This document shows, one piece after another, positions 1 through 8,060 of a stretch of DNA of 64,000 bases. The number at the start of each line of letters is the position of its first letter. Positions within the stretch are counted from its first letter, which is position 1. Source of the stretch: Herpetosiphon giganteus (GTDB lineage Bacteria > Chloroflexota > Chloroflexia > Chloroflexales > Herpetosiphonaceae); assembly GCF_016907925.1 (NCBI RefSeq), contig NZ_JAFBCZ010000020.1, positions 53,999-117,998 on the forward strand, read 5' to 3'. Under the pieces are notes generated by a model. That model worked only from the letters and a program-made list of their open reading frames with translations, had not been told where the DNA came from and did not search any database. The position numbers and the translations under genes are program-made.

Positions 1-723
1 GTGCTCGGTTGGTTTAGCACGCTAACCTTGGCCTTGAGCTATCGGTTATTGGCAATGTTCAGCTTGGCCCATGGCTATGTTTGCCGCTGGCGCTGGGTTG
101 CAGTGTTGGGCATGAACGTGGCGGCGTATGCAACCGCTATTGCCCTATGGCTGCAAGCTTCAAATATCATTATGTTGAGCTGCGCTAGTTTAATATTGGT
201 CAGTCTTGGGGCATGGTTGACTGATATTGGTTCGATTTTGCGCCATCGGATTCGCCGCCAAATCGAAGGCCCGATTAAGCTGTTTATTGCTGCTGGCGTA
301 TGGCTGCTCTTCTGTAGTGGCTGGGCGTTTGGCGCAGGCTTAGGTTGGTTGCCCGGAAGCGGGGTTAAGCAATTCCAAGTTTTGTTTATGGCTGGAATGC
401 AAGGCTGGATTGGGCTAGCAATCATGACGATGTTGCATAAAATCATTCCATTTTTAATTTGGATTGATCGCGCCAATCGCCCAACCCAGCATGTGCCAAC
501 CACCGCCCGCGAATTGTTCTTGCCCCAACTCACCGCTGCCTCAATTGCAAGTTATGGCTTGGGCAGCGGCTTGGTGATTCTCGCTGTGATAATTAATAGC
601 GTTTGGGGCTTGCGCTTGGGCAGTGGCTTGATTGCCGCTAGCGGCCTAGCGCTGGTGCTCAATTGCTGGCATGGGCTGCGTGCAGAACATAGAGCAAAGA
701 GCATAGAACAAAGAAAAGTATGA
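1..723 (+). CDS. Polytopic membrane protein, C-terminal part (cut by window edge)
   Basis: The reading frame is open at base 1, so the first codon seen (GTG) need not be the true start. The 240 residues visible hold about six hydrophobic helices. One segment, GWIGLAIMTMLHKIIPFLIW near residues 136-155, places a His next to a Lys and a conserved-looking IPFL within a membrane helix. This recalls haem-copper-oxidase-like or NnrS-like membrane proteins, but the match is from memory and weak. It ends in a basic cytoplasmic tail and is followed by intergenic repeats. Function not assigned. Confidence 0.6.
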   Translation: MLGWFSTLTLALSYRLLAMFSLAHGYVCRWRWVAVLGMNVAAYATAIALWLQASNIIMLSCASLILVSLGAWLTDIGSILRHRIRRQIEGPIKLFIAAGVWLLFCSGWAFGAGLGWLPGSGVKQFQVLFMAGMQGWIGLAIMTMLHKIIPFLIWIDRANRPTQHVPTTARELFLPQLTAASIASYGLGSGLVILAVIINSVWGLRLGSGLIAASGLALVLNCWHGLRAEHRAKSIEQRKV

Positions 724-906
724 AGGATGAGGGATGAAGTCAAAAACCTATAGCCCATAGCCCATAGCCTCAATGTTGAATAATCTGTGCAATCTGTGGC
801 TAAAAACTTAACCTTCGTGCTCTTCGTGTCCTTCGTGGATCAAAAAATAAACCTTCGTGATCTTCGCGTTCTTCGCGGTTTCTAAGCTAGGGTCGGGGAT
901 CACAAA
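724..906. repeat. Intergenic composite repeat cluster
   Basis: No gene is seen. The stretch is a mosaic of short motifs that recur in most large gaps of this window: GGATGAGGGATGAAG, a run of TAGCCCATAGCC, and CTTCGTG units spaced nine bases apart that end in GTGGATCAAAAA. Function unknown. Confidence 0.7.
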
Positions 907-1482
907 TTAAACATCATCCTCAGCATAAACGATATTGCAGAGTGGCAGCACCTCGCTGCGTTTGACCCGCCGCCGATGACGGGGATTAGGCGCAAGCTCA
1001 GCGTTAGCGGTATATTCGTGGAGTTTGCCGCTACGAATCAGCCGAATAACCCGTTGAGTCGCCACATTGCTGCCAACCAACGCTGCATCAGGGTAGAGCA
1101 GCTGCGCCGCCTCGGTGATCGTAATTAAATCATCTGCATCAAGCCATGCCAGCACCGCCCCACAAACCGCGCCAATTCCTGGCTGAGTCCAAAATTCTGC
1201 CGGAATAACTGGTTCGGCGCTCAACGGCGCTTGCCACAAAAGACGACAAACATCATCGAGCACGCCCTTAATTTCAAAATAACGGGCCACACCGGCAGTT
1301 TCGCGCTCGATTTCGCCATTAGCAACCTGCACCAAAAGCGTCAGTTCTTGCTCCAACAAACTTGGAGCCATTGTTGAATTGGCGGAAGCGCCACCCCACC
1401 ATAAATGCTCAGCCAGCCGCTGCTGCGCTTGCATCACCGTCGCCAAGGTTGTTTGAATAATCAGCGTAGCATCAGATTGCAT
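907..1482 (-). CDS. Helix-turn-helix (excisionase/MerR-like) protein
   Basis: 191 residues. The N-terminal 110 residues are helical and unassigned. Residues about 125-185 carry ITITEAAQLLYP followed by QRVIRLIRSGKLHEY and a basic RRRVKRSEV. This is the layout of the small winged-helix domain of excisionases and MerR-type binders (recognition helix, then a wing), so it probably binds DNA. The ATG is preceded by AAGGATGG. Two identical 14-bp palindromes lie 28-60 bp upstream and are obvious candidates for autoregulation. The partner genes and the regulon are unknown. Confidence 0.6.
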   Translation of the reverse strand: MQSDATLIIQTTLATVMQAQQRLAEHLWWGGASANSTMAPSLLEQELTLLVQVANGEIERETAGVARYFEIKGVLDDVCRLLWQAPLSAEPVIPAEFWTQPGIGAVCGAVLAWLDADDLITITEAAQLLYPDAALVGSNVATQRVIRLIRSGKLHEYTANAELAPNPRHRRRVKRSEVLPLCNIVYAEDDV

Positions 1483-1509
1483 ACCCCATCCTTACGAAAT
1501 TAATTTTTC

Positions 1510-1542
1510 AATATACGTATATTACATCAATATACGTATATT
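1510..1542. promoter_or_regulatory. Two identical 14-bp palindromes (putative operator)
   Basis: AATATACGTATATT occurs at 1510-1523 and again at 1529-1542, separated by 5 bp. The centres are 19 bp apart, close to two helical turns, so two dimers would bind on the same face. The pair sits just upstream of the leftward HTH gene starting at 1482. The operator role is inferred from symmetry and position. Confidence 0.6.
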
Positions 1543-1571
1543 ATCAAATAATAGCAGGATGTGGATTGCGG

Positions 1572-2138
1572 CTAGGGCTCTGCATAATAATCCTCGCTAT
1601 ACGGATCATCATACAAATAGCCCAATTCAACCACCTCGTGGCGTTTGCGGCGGCGCGGTGGGCGCGGCGTAGCCAGCGGATCAACGGCTGGTTGGGTCGA
1701 TCTTTTGAGTTTCGTTTGCGCTTGCGCGCGCACTTCGGCGCTAATATCGTGATAAAAGCTAAGATCATCGATTTCCCACGGCTCATCAGGAAAAAGGATT
1801 TGCCAAACCCGCAGCAAAAAAGCATGAACATCATTCGGTCGGTCAAACTGGATGTGCATTGAATCCCATGCATAATAAAATTCATGCCTCATCTGTTCAT
1901 CATAGATATTCAAGCAATAGCGCAGCGATTCTTTCATCCAATATTGGGAACGAACGTAATATGGATGTCGGGCTGGTTCGAAATATGGTTTTGCATAGGT
2001 TTCGATAAATCGCACCTGATTTTCCACGTCGTCCATGGGGAGCCATTTTGACAAATGCTCAATACCACTATTCCAAGTACTAAACCATAAGTTCTCATAG
2101 ACGAGTCGGCGATCAACCTTAATTGGCTTAAAACCCAT
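1572..2138 (-). CDS. Hypothetical protein
   Basis: 188 residues from ATG 2138; a GTG at 2153 in the same frame is an alternative, and neither has a good ribosome site. The protein is soluble, rich in Trp, Tyr and acidic residues in its first 130 residues. It ends in a proline/arginine-rich linker (TPRPPRRRKR) and an acidic Tyr-rich tail (YLYDDPYSEDYY). No family recognised. It lies upstream of the HTH gene in the same orientation but is separated from it by the palindrome pair, so the two are probably not one simple operon. Confidence 0.5.
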   Translation of the reverse strand: MGFKPIKVDRRLVYENLWFSTWNSGIEHLSKWLPMDDVENQVRFIETYAKPYFEPARHPYYVRSQYWMKESLRYCLNIYDEQMRHEFYYAWDSMHIQFDRPNDVHAFLLRVWQILFPDEPWEIDDLSFYHDISAEVRAQAQTKLKRSTQPAVDPLATPRPPRRRKRHEVVELGYLYDDPYSEDYYAEP

Positions 2139-2242
2139 AGCCCAAACTCTCACTAGATAACCATCATTGCTCTATTCTACCCACGTTTTATTGCAATAGT
2201 TCACAATTTCAAAAATGCCAAAAATTTCTGTATATTTAACTC

Positions 2243-2272
2243 TTGACAATGCTGTGTATTACACAGTATTAT
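2243..2272 (+). promoter_or_regulatory. sigma70 promoter of the padR-HAAS operon, leaderless
   Basis: A TTGACA box at 2243-2248 and a TATTAT box at 2267-2272 are 18 bp apart. The padR ATG is at 2280, only 7 bp after the -10 box, so transcription should start at or next to the start codon. There is no Shine-Dalgarno sequence in front of the ATG, in agreement with a leaderless mRNA. Confidence 0.75.
2252..2266. promoter_or_regulatory. PadR-type operator palindrome
   Basis: CTGTGTATTACACAG is a perfect 7+1+7 inverted repeat. It exactly fills the spacer between the -35 and -10 boxes of the padR promoter. PadR repressors usually bind TGTGT/ACACA-like dyads over their own promoters, so autorepression is expected. 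Confidence 0.7.
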
Positions 2273-2279
2273 AAAAACC

Positions 2280-2633
2280 ATGATAGTACAAGCAACAGAA
2301 CAAGAGGGATACGAAAAGTTATCCCAAGAATTACGGCGGGGAGTGGTGATTTTGGCGGCGCTAAGCCAGCTGCAAACGCCCCAATATGGCTACTCGCTGA
2401 TTGATCGCTTGGCTGAACGAGGCTTTAACATCGACCAAGGCACGCTCTATCCGCTTTTGCGCCGCTTAGAAAGCCAAGGCTTTTTGGATAGCATGTGGAA
2501 TGTCGAAGGCTCTCGTCCACGCCGTTACTATGTGATTAACGAGGCAGGTCGCACAATTCTGGCCCAGCTCAGCCACGATTGGCAAAGCTTGGCCGAAGTG
2601 ATGCAACGCCTCTTAACTGATGAAGGAGTTTAA
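2280..2633 (+). CDS. PadR family transcriptional regulator
   Basis: 117 residues, the usual size of a short PadR protein. It shows the characteristic winged helix: LSQLQTPQYGYSLIDRLAERGF, then IDQGTLYPLLRRLESQGFL with the conserved GTLYPLLRRLE recognition helix, then the wing SRPRRYYVINEAGR. It probably represses its own operon through the palindrome in the promoter spacer. The stop codon overlaps the ribosome-binding region of the following HAAS-domain membrane protein, a pairing common in Gram-positive and Chloroflexi genomes where PadR controls the membrane partner. Confidence 0.92.
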   Translation: MIVQATEQEGYEKLSQELRRGVVILAALSQLQTPQYGYSLIDRLAERGFNIDQGTLYPLLRRLESQGFLDSMWNVEGSRPRRYYVINEAGRTILAQLSHDWQSLAEVMQRLLTDEGV

Positions 2634-2634
2634 G

Positions 2635-3642
2635 GTGGATTTGATTGAACGATACCTTGGCGCGGTCAGCAATTATTTGCCAGCCAAACAGCGCAACGAT
2701 ATTTTGGCCGAATTACGCTCGTCGATTTACGATAGCCTTGAGCGCAACGACCAAGCGCTCGACGATCAGGCAGCTGTCGTTGCGACCTTGCAAGCACTCG
2801 GCGAGCCAGCCAAGGTTGCTGCTGCCTATGGCAATAATCGCCAATATTTAATTAGCCCAGCGCTGTTTCCCCAGTTTCGCTCGGTCGTCTTGCTGGTGTT
2901 TAGCATTATGATCGCGACCCAGCTTGGGTTGGCGCTGCTTGGCTCGCTTGGCAATCAGCGGCTCAATATCATTAACACAATCTGGGGTGTGATTGGCAAT
3001 CTGCCTGCAACTTTTGGGCTGATTGTGGCGATTTTCTGGGGCTTGCAACAACTCGAAGTTGAGGCTGAATTTGAACCGAAAAAGCCCTTTGACCCGCGTA
3101 AATTGCCAGCAATTACGCCAGCCAGTGAAAAAGTTGGCCGTGGCTCGCAATTATTTGGCATTGCAGCGCAAGTTATCTTGCTGGGCTGGCTGATGCAATT
3201 CCAGGCTGAAGGTGGCTTTCGCTGGTTCAGCGGCCAAGGCTTGTTTGAAAATCCAGTCATTAGCCAATACTTTGCCTTGGTCGTTGTTGCCAGTATTGTC
3301 AATATTGTGGTCGATTTGGTGGTGCTATGGCGTGGGGTTTGGCAAACAAGCACCAGAATTGCCTCGCTCGCAGCCAGTGGCTTGAGCTTAATTGTGCTGT
3401 TTTTGCTGATTCAAGGCCATTCGGCATGGCTGGCAAATGCTGGTTATCCGCGCTCGCTGATTCAGCTAAGCAAGCTTGGCGATATGATTCGCGAGAGTAA
3501 TATGGCAATTGGCATGAGCGCGTTCTACTATGGCCTGACCTTCACGGCGTTGTTTGTGATTGTCGATGCCGGCTATACCGCCTACAAGTTGTATCAAGAA
3601 CGCAGCCACGCACAACAAAACGAGGTCGTAGTCACCGCATAA
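2635..3642 (+). CDS. HAAS-domain integral membrane protein
   Basis: 335 residues from GTG 2635. An upstream ATG at 2620 lies inside padR, but AAGGAG at 2623-2628 is spaced 6 nt from the GTG, so the GTG is preferred. Residues 1-75 form a HAAS domain (LIERYLGAVSNYLPAKQRNDILAELRSS..., ending in GEPAKVAAAYG). About six membrane helices follow. HAAS proteins are almost always partners of PadR regulators; their biochemical role is not settled. The gene ends 17 bp before a strong hairpin shared with the convergent gene. Confidence 0.85.
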   Translation: MDLIERYLGAVSNYLPAKQRNDILAELRSSIYDSLERNDQALDDQAAVVATLQALGEPAKVAAAYGNNRQYLISPALFPQFRSVVLLVFSIMIATQLGLALLGSLGNQRLNIINTIWGVIGNLPATFGLIVAIFWGLQQLEVEAEFEPKKPFDPRKLPAITPASEKVGRGSQLFGIAAQVILLGWLMQFQAEGGFRWFSGQGLFENPVISQYFALVVVASIVNIVVDLVVLWRGVWQTSTRIASLAASGLSLIVLFLLIQGHSAWLANAGYPRSLIQLSKLGDMIRESNMAIGMSAFYYGLTFTALFVIVDAGYTAYKLYQERSHAQQNEVVVTA

Positions 3643-3658
3643 CCAAGCAAATCCAACA

Positions 3659-3692
3659 CGCAGCAGTTAATCATTAGCGATTAACTGCTGCG
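3659..3692. terminator. Bidirectional hairpin terminator
   Basis: A perfect 14-bp stem (CGCAGCAGTTAATC with its complement) closes a 6-nt loop between two convergent genes. The U-tract is weak on either strand. Confidence 0.65.
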
Positions 3693-3698
3693 CTGTGG

Positions 3699-4652
3699 TT
3701 AAGCCATTGTTTGATTAGCCAATTTGGCCCGTCGACGCATCCACCAACTTTCATCCCAATTGGTATAGCAAATATGAATAATCATCACCAAGGGCAAAAT
3801 CCAAGCAAACCGAATCGCAAAATCTGGTTCAATCGGGGTAAACACGACCCACACATACGAAAGCACGATCGTCCACCATTGAGGATAAAACAAAATAAAC
3901 ACAATATAGCTATAAGTGCCAAAAACTGGCGAGGCCAGCGCCATCATCAGAATACTGAGCAGCATGCGGCGTTCACGATCAGCAAACAAGAAGGGAATCC
4001 AGATGAAGGGCAAGGCAAAGCGCCATGTATCGCCTGCGGCTAAACGCCAAACGTGGGGCGGAAGCGCTTGGGTATTGCTCAGCCAGCGCACCGGCCAATC
4101 GATACCAAAGACCAAAAAACTTAACAGCAGCATAATTGCTGGCGGAATAACTATTTTCCAGAGCTGCGACCATTTTTGGCCAATAAGAAAGCCAACGATG
4201 ACCAAAGCAGTAACCTGTGGCTTAATTGCCAAAAAGCAAATTCCCAGCCCTTGAAGCCATGAATTTTTTGATTTAAGCATCAGATAGAAGCCAATGCATA
4301 AAAAAATATCAACTTGGCCTAGTGAATATTGACCAAGCATTGGAAAGGCGATAATCACCAACGGATTTGCATCGAGCTTATAAATGAACCAAAACATGCC
4401 TGCAAAAACCAGCAAGCTCCACAAAGGCATAGCCCATTGATTATCGGGCAAGATCATCAATGGAACAAAAAACCAACGCGCATAATAGGGATTAAATCCA
4501 CACGTATCACAACCTTTGGCAAACGGCATATAATATTTATACAGATCTTCACCAAACATCGTAATAAAGAACGATGCGATTACCAACGTTCCTGCAATAA
4601 GAATCGCACTAATCCAAGCAATTCGTCTAAAATTGATTGATGGTTGGGTCAT
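3699..4652 (-). CDS. Membrane protein, GT87-like glycosyltransferase candidate
   Basis: 317 residues with about eight to nine membrane helices. The segment GQVDIFLCIGFYLMLKS followed by a helix and AIKPQVTALV resembles the conserved GQ...KPQ core of GT87/DUF2029 polyprenyl-linked mannosyltransferase-like proteins. It is somewhat shorter than typical members (350-450 residues). The start ATG has GAGGAAGG 9 nt upstream. Acceptor and donor cannot be told from sequence. Alternative: an unrelated GT-C-fold membrane protein. Confidence 0.55.
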   Translation of the reverse strand: MTQPSINFRRIAWISAILIAGTLVIASFFITMFGEDLYKYYMPFAKGCDTCGFNPYYARWFFVPLMILPDNQWAMPLWSLLVFAGMFWFIYKLDANPLVIIAFPMLGQYSLGQVDIFLCIGFYLMLKSKNSWLQGLGICFLAIKPQVTALVIVGFLIGQKWSQLWKIVIPPAIMLLLSFLVFGIDWPVRWLSNTQALPPHVWRLAAGDTWRFALPFIWIPFLFADRERRMLLSILMMALASPVFGTYSYIVFILFYPQWWTIVLSYVWVVFTPIEPDFAIRFAWILPLVMIIHICYTNWDESWWMRRRAKLANQTMA

Positions 4653-4818
4653 AAAAGCCTTCCTCGTATGCTGAAGCAGTGTGCATCATACCAAAAAATG
4701 CTGAGCTTAAAGTTTGATATTTATTCTCTATAACAGACAATTTTTATCCGCAAAACATCAATTACTCATAAGCTATGGCATAATCAAGCTTGATTAACTT
4801 TGTGATTGAGGAGCATCG

Positions 4819-5250
4819 ATGTCGCGGATCTATCCTAGCCAACCGTTAATTGGGGTCTCGGTGATGGTTTGGCATGCCCAGCGGGTGCTGTTGGTGAAGC
4901 GCTCCAAGGAGCCGTTGGCAGGCCAATGGAGCGTGCCAGGTGGCGCAATTGAGCTTGGCGAAACAATCGAGGCGGCTGCGCGGCGTGAAATTCGCGAAGA
5001 ATGCAATGTTGAAATCAGCCCGCCACACTTTATCACCGCCGTCGATGTGATTCATCGCGACCAAAGCGAGCAGATTCAATATCATTATGTCTTGTTGGAA
5101 ATGCAAGCAGAGTGGCTGAGTGGCGAGCCGCAGGCTGGCGACGATGCGCTGGCGATTGGCTGGTTTGGGGTTGACGATTTAAACGGCTTGGAGATTCATC
5201 CTGAAACCCGCTTATTGGTGAAAACCGTTGCCGCCCAACGCCTTGGTTAA
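4819..5250 (+). CDS. NUDIX hydrolase
   Basis: 143 residues. The Nudix box is clear at residues 42-64: G-AIELG-E-TIEAAAR-REIREEC, with the REIREE helix that binds Mg2+. The glycine that normally closes the box is Asn63. Such enzymes hydrolyse nucleoside diphosphates linked to another moiety; the substrate (dNTP, ADP-ribose, ADP-sugar) cannot be read from the box alone. GAGGAG lies 6 nt before the ATG. It is a single-gene unit that ends at a T-tract terminator. Confidence 0.9.
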   Translation: MSRIYPSQPLIGVSVMVWHAQRVLLVKRSKEPLAGQWSVPGGAIELGETIEAAARREIREECNVEISPPHFITAVDVIHRDQSEQIQYHYVLLEMQAEWLSGEPQAGDDALAIGWFGVDDLNGLEIHPETRLLVKTVAAQRLG

Positions 5251-5254
5251 ACGC

Positions 5255-5292
5255 AAAACCCCGTCATGCCTAGCCGGCACAACGGGGTTTTT
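5255..5292. terminator. Bidirectional intrinsic terminator
   Basis: AAAACCCCGT at 5255-5264 pairs with ACGGGGTTTT at 5282-5291. The A and T tracts on the two sides serve both the NUDIX gene and the convergent sufT-like gene. Confidence 0.85.
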
Positions 5293-5304
5293 ACGTACTG
5301 CAAT

Positions 5305-5622
5305 TTAGAAATAGCCTAGTTCATCTTTGGCATCTTGGCTCATCATTTCGGGGTTCCAGAAGGGAGTCCAAACCAAGTTGATATTCACATCGTTCAAGCT
5401 TGGGTGAATCACTTCGAGCGCCTTGACCTCTTTATGCGCTTGATCGATAATTTGTGGGCCAGCTGGGCAAGCAGGCGTGGTCAAGGTCATATCGACGACA
5501 ATTTGACGGCCTTCATCGCGAATATCCACGTTATAAATCAAGCCCAAATCGACGATATTCACCCCAATCTCGGGGTCAACCACGTTTTTGAGCGCTGAAC
5601 GAACCATATCATCACTAAGCAT
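5305..5622 (-). CDS. MIP18/DUF59 family Fe-S assembly protein (SufT-like)
   Basis: 105 residues, the whole protein being one DUF59 domain: VDPEIGVNIVDLGLIYNVDI, then MTLTTPACPAGPQI with the conserved Cys52. Members help mature Fe-S proteins. Immediate linkage 38 bp downstream of a sufU gene supports a role in Fe-S cluster assembly or carriage here. The ribosome site AGGAAGGAA precedes the ATG. Confidence 0.88.
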   Translation of the reverse strand: MLSDDMVRSALKNVVDPEIGVNIVDLGLIYNVDIRDEGRQIVVDMTLTTPACPAGPQIIDQAHKEVKALEVIHPSLNDVNINLVWTPFWNPEMMSQDAKDELGYF

Positions 5623-5660
5623 TGAATTTCCTTCCTATAGCTCACACCACGCAGGTGTGC

Positions 5661-6104
5661 TTAATTTGAGAATGTTTCGGGTGGGATTTTGGCTGAATCC
5701 GTGCCAAGCTCCGATCGAATTTGATCGTTGCGATATTTCTTGATCGCGGCTTTGAGCGTGCCGAGGGCCAAGGTTGCGCAGCGTGGGCGCGATTGCACCA
5801 CCTCGCGGCCTAGCTCATCGATCATCCAATTAAAATCAAGGCCTTCGACTGCTGTCAGGCTTTGACCTTGCATTTGTTCAAGCAAAATCGAGGCAGCTGC
5901 TTGGCTAATGGTGCAGCCCTCGCCGACAAATGCCACATCTTGAATCGCATCGTTGGCTGAATCGACCTTGAGATAGATTGTCACGACATCGCCGCAACCA
6001 GGATTACCACCAGGCATGGTCACATCCGGATCGGCCAGTTCGCCACGATGGCGGGGTTGTTCGTAGTGTTCGATTAAAAACTCGAAAGCTTCTTGGCGAT
6101 CCAC
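5661..6104 (-). CDS. sufU: SufU-type Fe-S cluster scaffold / sulfur acceptor
   Basis: 147 residues from GTG 6104, which has GGAGG 5 nt upstream; an in-frame ATG at 6116 overlaps that ribosome site and is less likely. The metal and sulfur ligands of the SufU/IscU fold are present: Cys37 and Asp39 in NPGCGD, Cys64 in GEGCTISQAAASI, and Cys109 in RCATLALGTLKAA. In SufU the Zn-bound cysteines accept persulfide from SufS. No sufS, sufB or sufD gene is in the window. Transcribed together with the downstream DUF59 gene. Confidence 0.9.
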   Translation of the reverse strand: MDRQEAFEFLIEHYEQPRHRGELADPDVTMPGGNPGCGDVVTIYLKVDSANDAIQDVAFVGEGCTISQAAASILLEQMQGQSLTAVEGLDFNWMIDELGREVVQSRPRCATLALGTLKAAIKKYRNDQIRSELGTDSAKIPPETFSN

Positions 6105-6182
6105 ATTCGCCTCCATAACTGGTGCTAATATCTGTTTGTATTGTACACGATTATGCCTAAAAATTGGCTAGCTAAACGGCCA

Positions 6183-6206
6183 AACACCACCCCAAAGGAT
6201 GGTGTT
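6183..6206 (-). terminator. Hairpin downstream of the lipase gene
   Basis: On the minus strand AACACCATCC and GGGTGGTGTT form a 10-bp stem (one G-U pair) with a 4-nt loop, 28 bp past the lipase stop. No strong U-tract. Confidence 0.5.
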
Positions 6207-6234
6207 GTGGTCAAAGCTGTGGTTTGTTCGCGGT

Positions 6235-7878
6235 TTAGCGGCCAGCAGGCAAGCTATCGGCGGCATTCTTGGCAGCGCTATCAACAACCCCAATATTTAA
6301 TGGAATTGAGCGCTCGAAGCTGCTGCCATCGGCGGTTGTGCCCGTAACCGTTACGGCTACTTGATACAAACCAAAGCCTTGTGGGCTACTGACATTAAGA
6401 GTTGCACGATCAACGCCTTTGGCCGCGAGGCTGCGGTTGGTTGGCATTGCGCTGTGCAATTCAGTGCCTTGTGGCGTGCCCGTCAATTGGGCCTTGATGC
6501 TTAAGCTTTGGGCATTCGCAGCATTGACCTTGAAACCCAAGTTTTGGTTGGGTTGGGCCAATAAGTTGGCAGCGTCAAGCTGTACCTTCAGGCTGCTTTC
6601 AAGCGTGGCATTGAACAAATAGCCAGTATCTGCTTTGCCACCACTGACCACCACCGACCAGGTGCCGCTTGCAGGCGCAACAACTTCAGCGCTGTAGTGG
6701 TATGCGCCACGGAAAAATTCGCCATCAAGCGCTGGTTTGTTGGCAGCATAGCGCTGGCCTTGGCTATCGACAAAGCTCACATCCAGATCAGCACTGTTGC
6801 TCACAAAATCAAAGCTCGCAGTTTTAACCCCAGTTTCGAGATTGAAGCGAATTCCGCTGCGGCTGGCGCTTTCGAGCATGCCACCGCGCAAAATGCTATT
6901 GGCTTCAATGCTGGTTGCTTGCTCGGCAACTGGGCTGGCGCTTGCATTTTCGACAGCTTTGCTGCGGAAGGTACTGCGAACGCTTGGCTCGATTGAACTC
7001 CAAACCACGCTACCCAAGCGAATATTGTCGTGGTCGTAGTTGCGGGTGAAGAGGCGAGTCGTTTGACGGGGATGAATTGAACTGCTAACCTGCACAACTC
7101 CATCGTTATCGCCTGAGATGTAGGCTCCACCAAACCACATCGCCGAGAAGAACGGGCCATGGTTGGTGCCGCCAGCGGTGTGGAAGCGCACATTATTGTA
7201 GTTGGCGCTGCCATCGGTTTGGGCGCGGAAGTTGTTCATATACGAGGTTTGCATTGAATAGGTGCCATCATCGCGTTGACCAAGCAACGAAGCCAGCCAA
7301 CCAGCCCACCAACTGTTAGCCAAATCGGCCAGTTGCGAGCCACGATGCGGCGAGCTGAGGGTGACGATATTTTGTACCTTGCTGCTTGCGCCATAGTGAA
7401 TCACTGCGCTATTGGTATCGACACCACCTTTGCTATGGGCGATAATGTTAACCGAACTAACCCCATAATGGCTTAAAATAACGTCTAATTGGCGATTGAG
7501 GGTTGCGCCGTTGGTCCAAATTGTTGATGAAGGGCCATCAACTTCGTCATCAATACTGACAAAGGCAGTCCGATAGCCAGCGGCATAGGCCTTATCATAC
7601 ATATCGTTCGTGCCGTGGTACATGGTTTCGCCCCACCAGTTGGGAGCCTTGCCGTGCAGACCATGGACAAAGACCAAAACTGGCTTGCTGCTGCTGTTGG
7701 CGGGCACAGCGCCAACCCAAACCCGACCTTTGCCAGATCCATTAACCTCGGCAATAATCCGTGGCGCTGGGGCGGCCATCAACTGGTTTGTTTGGGCTTG
7801 AACTGCTTGCTGGGGAAGGCTAAATGTGGCCAACATGAGGGCGATCAGGGCCAAAATAATAACAATCCGACGTTTCAC
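6235..7878 (-). CDS. Secreted alpha/beta-hydrolase (lipase-like) with C-terminal beta domain
   Basis: 547 residues from GTG 7878, chosen because AAAGGAG lies 6 nt upstream and MKRR then opens a clean signal peptide ending AVQA. The hydrolase domain (about 30-330) has the oxyanion motif FVHGLHG, and the nucleophile elbow IIAHSKGGVD with Ser near 150. AHSKG replaces the usual GHSxG. A likely catalytic His lies in YDHDN. The C-terminal 200 residues look like beta-sandwich repeats, including a region similar to pre-peptidase C-terminal domains. It is probably an extracellular esterase or lipase. It is divergent from the STAND regulator, with degenerate tandem repeats in between. Confidence 0.82.
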   Translation of the reverse strand: MKRRIVIILALIALMLATFSLPQQAVQAQTNQLMAAPAPRIIAEVNGSGKGRVWVGAVPANSSSKPVLVFVHGLHGKAPNWWGETMYHGTNDMYDKAYAAGYRTAFVSIDDEVDGPSSTIWTNGATLNRQLDVILSHYGVSSVNIIAHSKGGVDTNSAVIHYGASSKVQNIVTLSSPHRGSQLADLANSWWAGWLASLLGQRDDGTYSMQTSYMNNFRAQTDGSANYNNVRFHTAGGTNHGPFFSAMWFGGAYISGDNDGVVQVSSSIHPRQTTRLFTRNYDHDNIRLGSVVWSSIEPSVRSTFRSKAVENASASPVAEQATSIEANSILRGGMLESASRSGIRFNLETGVKTASFDFVSNSADLDVSFVDSQGQRYAANKPALDGEFFRGAYHYSAEVVAPASGTWSVVVSGGKADTGYLFNATLESSLKVQLDAANLLAQPNQNLGFKVNAANAQSLSIKAQLTGTPQGTELHSAMPTNRSLAAKGVDRATLNVSSPQGFGLYQVAVTVTGTTADGSSFERSIPLNIGVVDSAAKNAADSLPAGR

Positions 7879-7904
7879 GAACGACTCCTTTGCATTGCTC
7901 ATCG

Positions 7905-7995
7905 TCACTGACGAACGATCATCGAGAGAAGCGACTGACGGATATTTGTGAGAATCGACTAGCGGATAAATGGGAGAGATTGGTGGATAGCAGCA
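7905..7995. repeat. Degenerate ~25-bp tandem repeats in a divergent promoter region
   Basis: Units starting near 7905, 7931, 7956 and 7981 share the pattern CGACT-A-CGGATA...TG-GAGA, with CGACTGACGGATA and CGACTAGCGGATA being the clearest pair. They lie between the divergent lipase and STAND-regulator genes and could be operator half-sites. Inferred by eye; no binding factor is known. Confidence 0.45.
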
Positions 7996-8060
7996 TCATA
8001 ACGCAGAATGTCAAAATAGTCAAAAATTTATTAATAGCGCATTTTTGAGGAGATTTGGCA

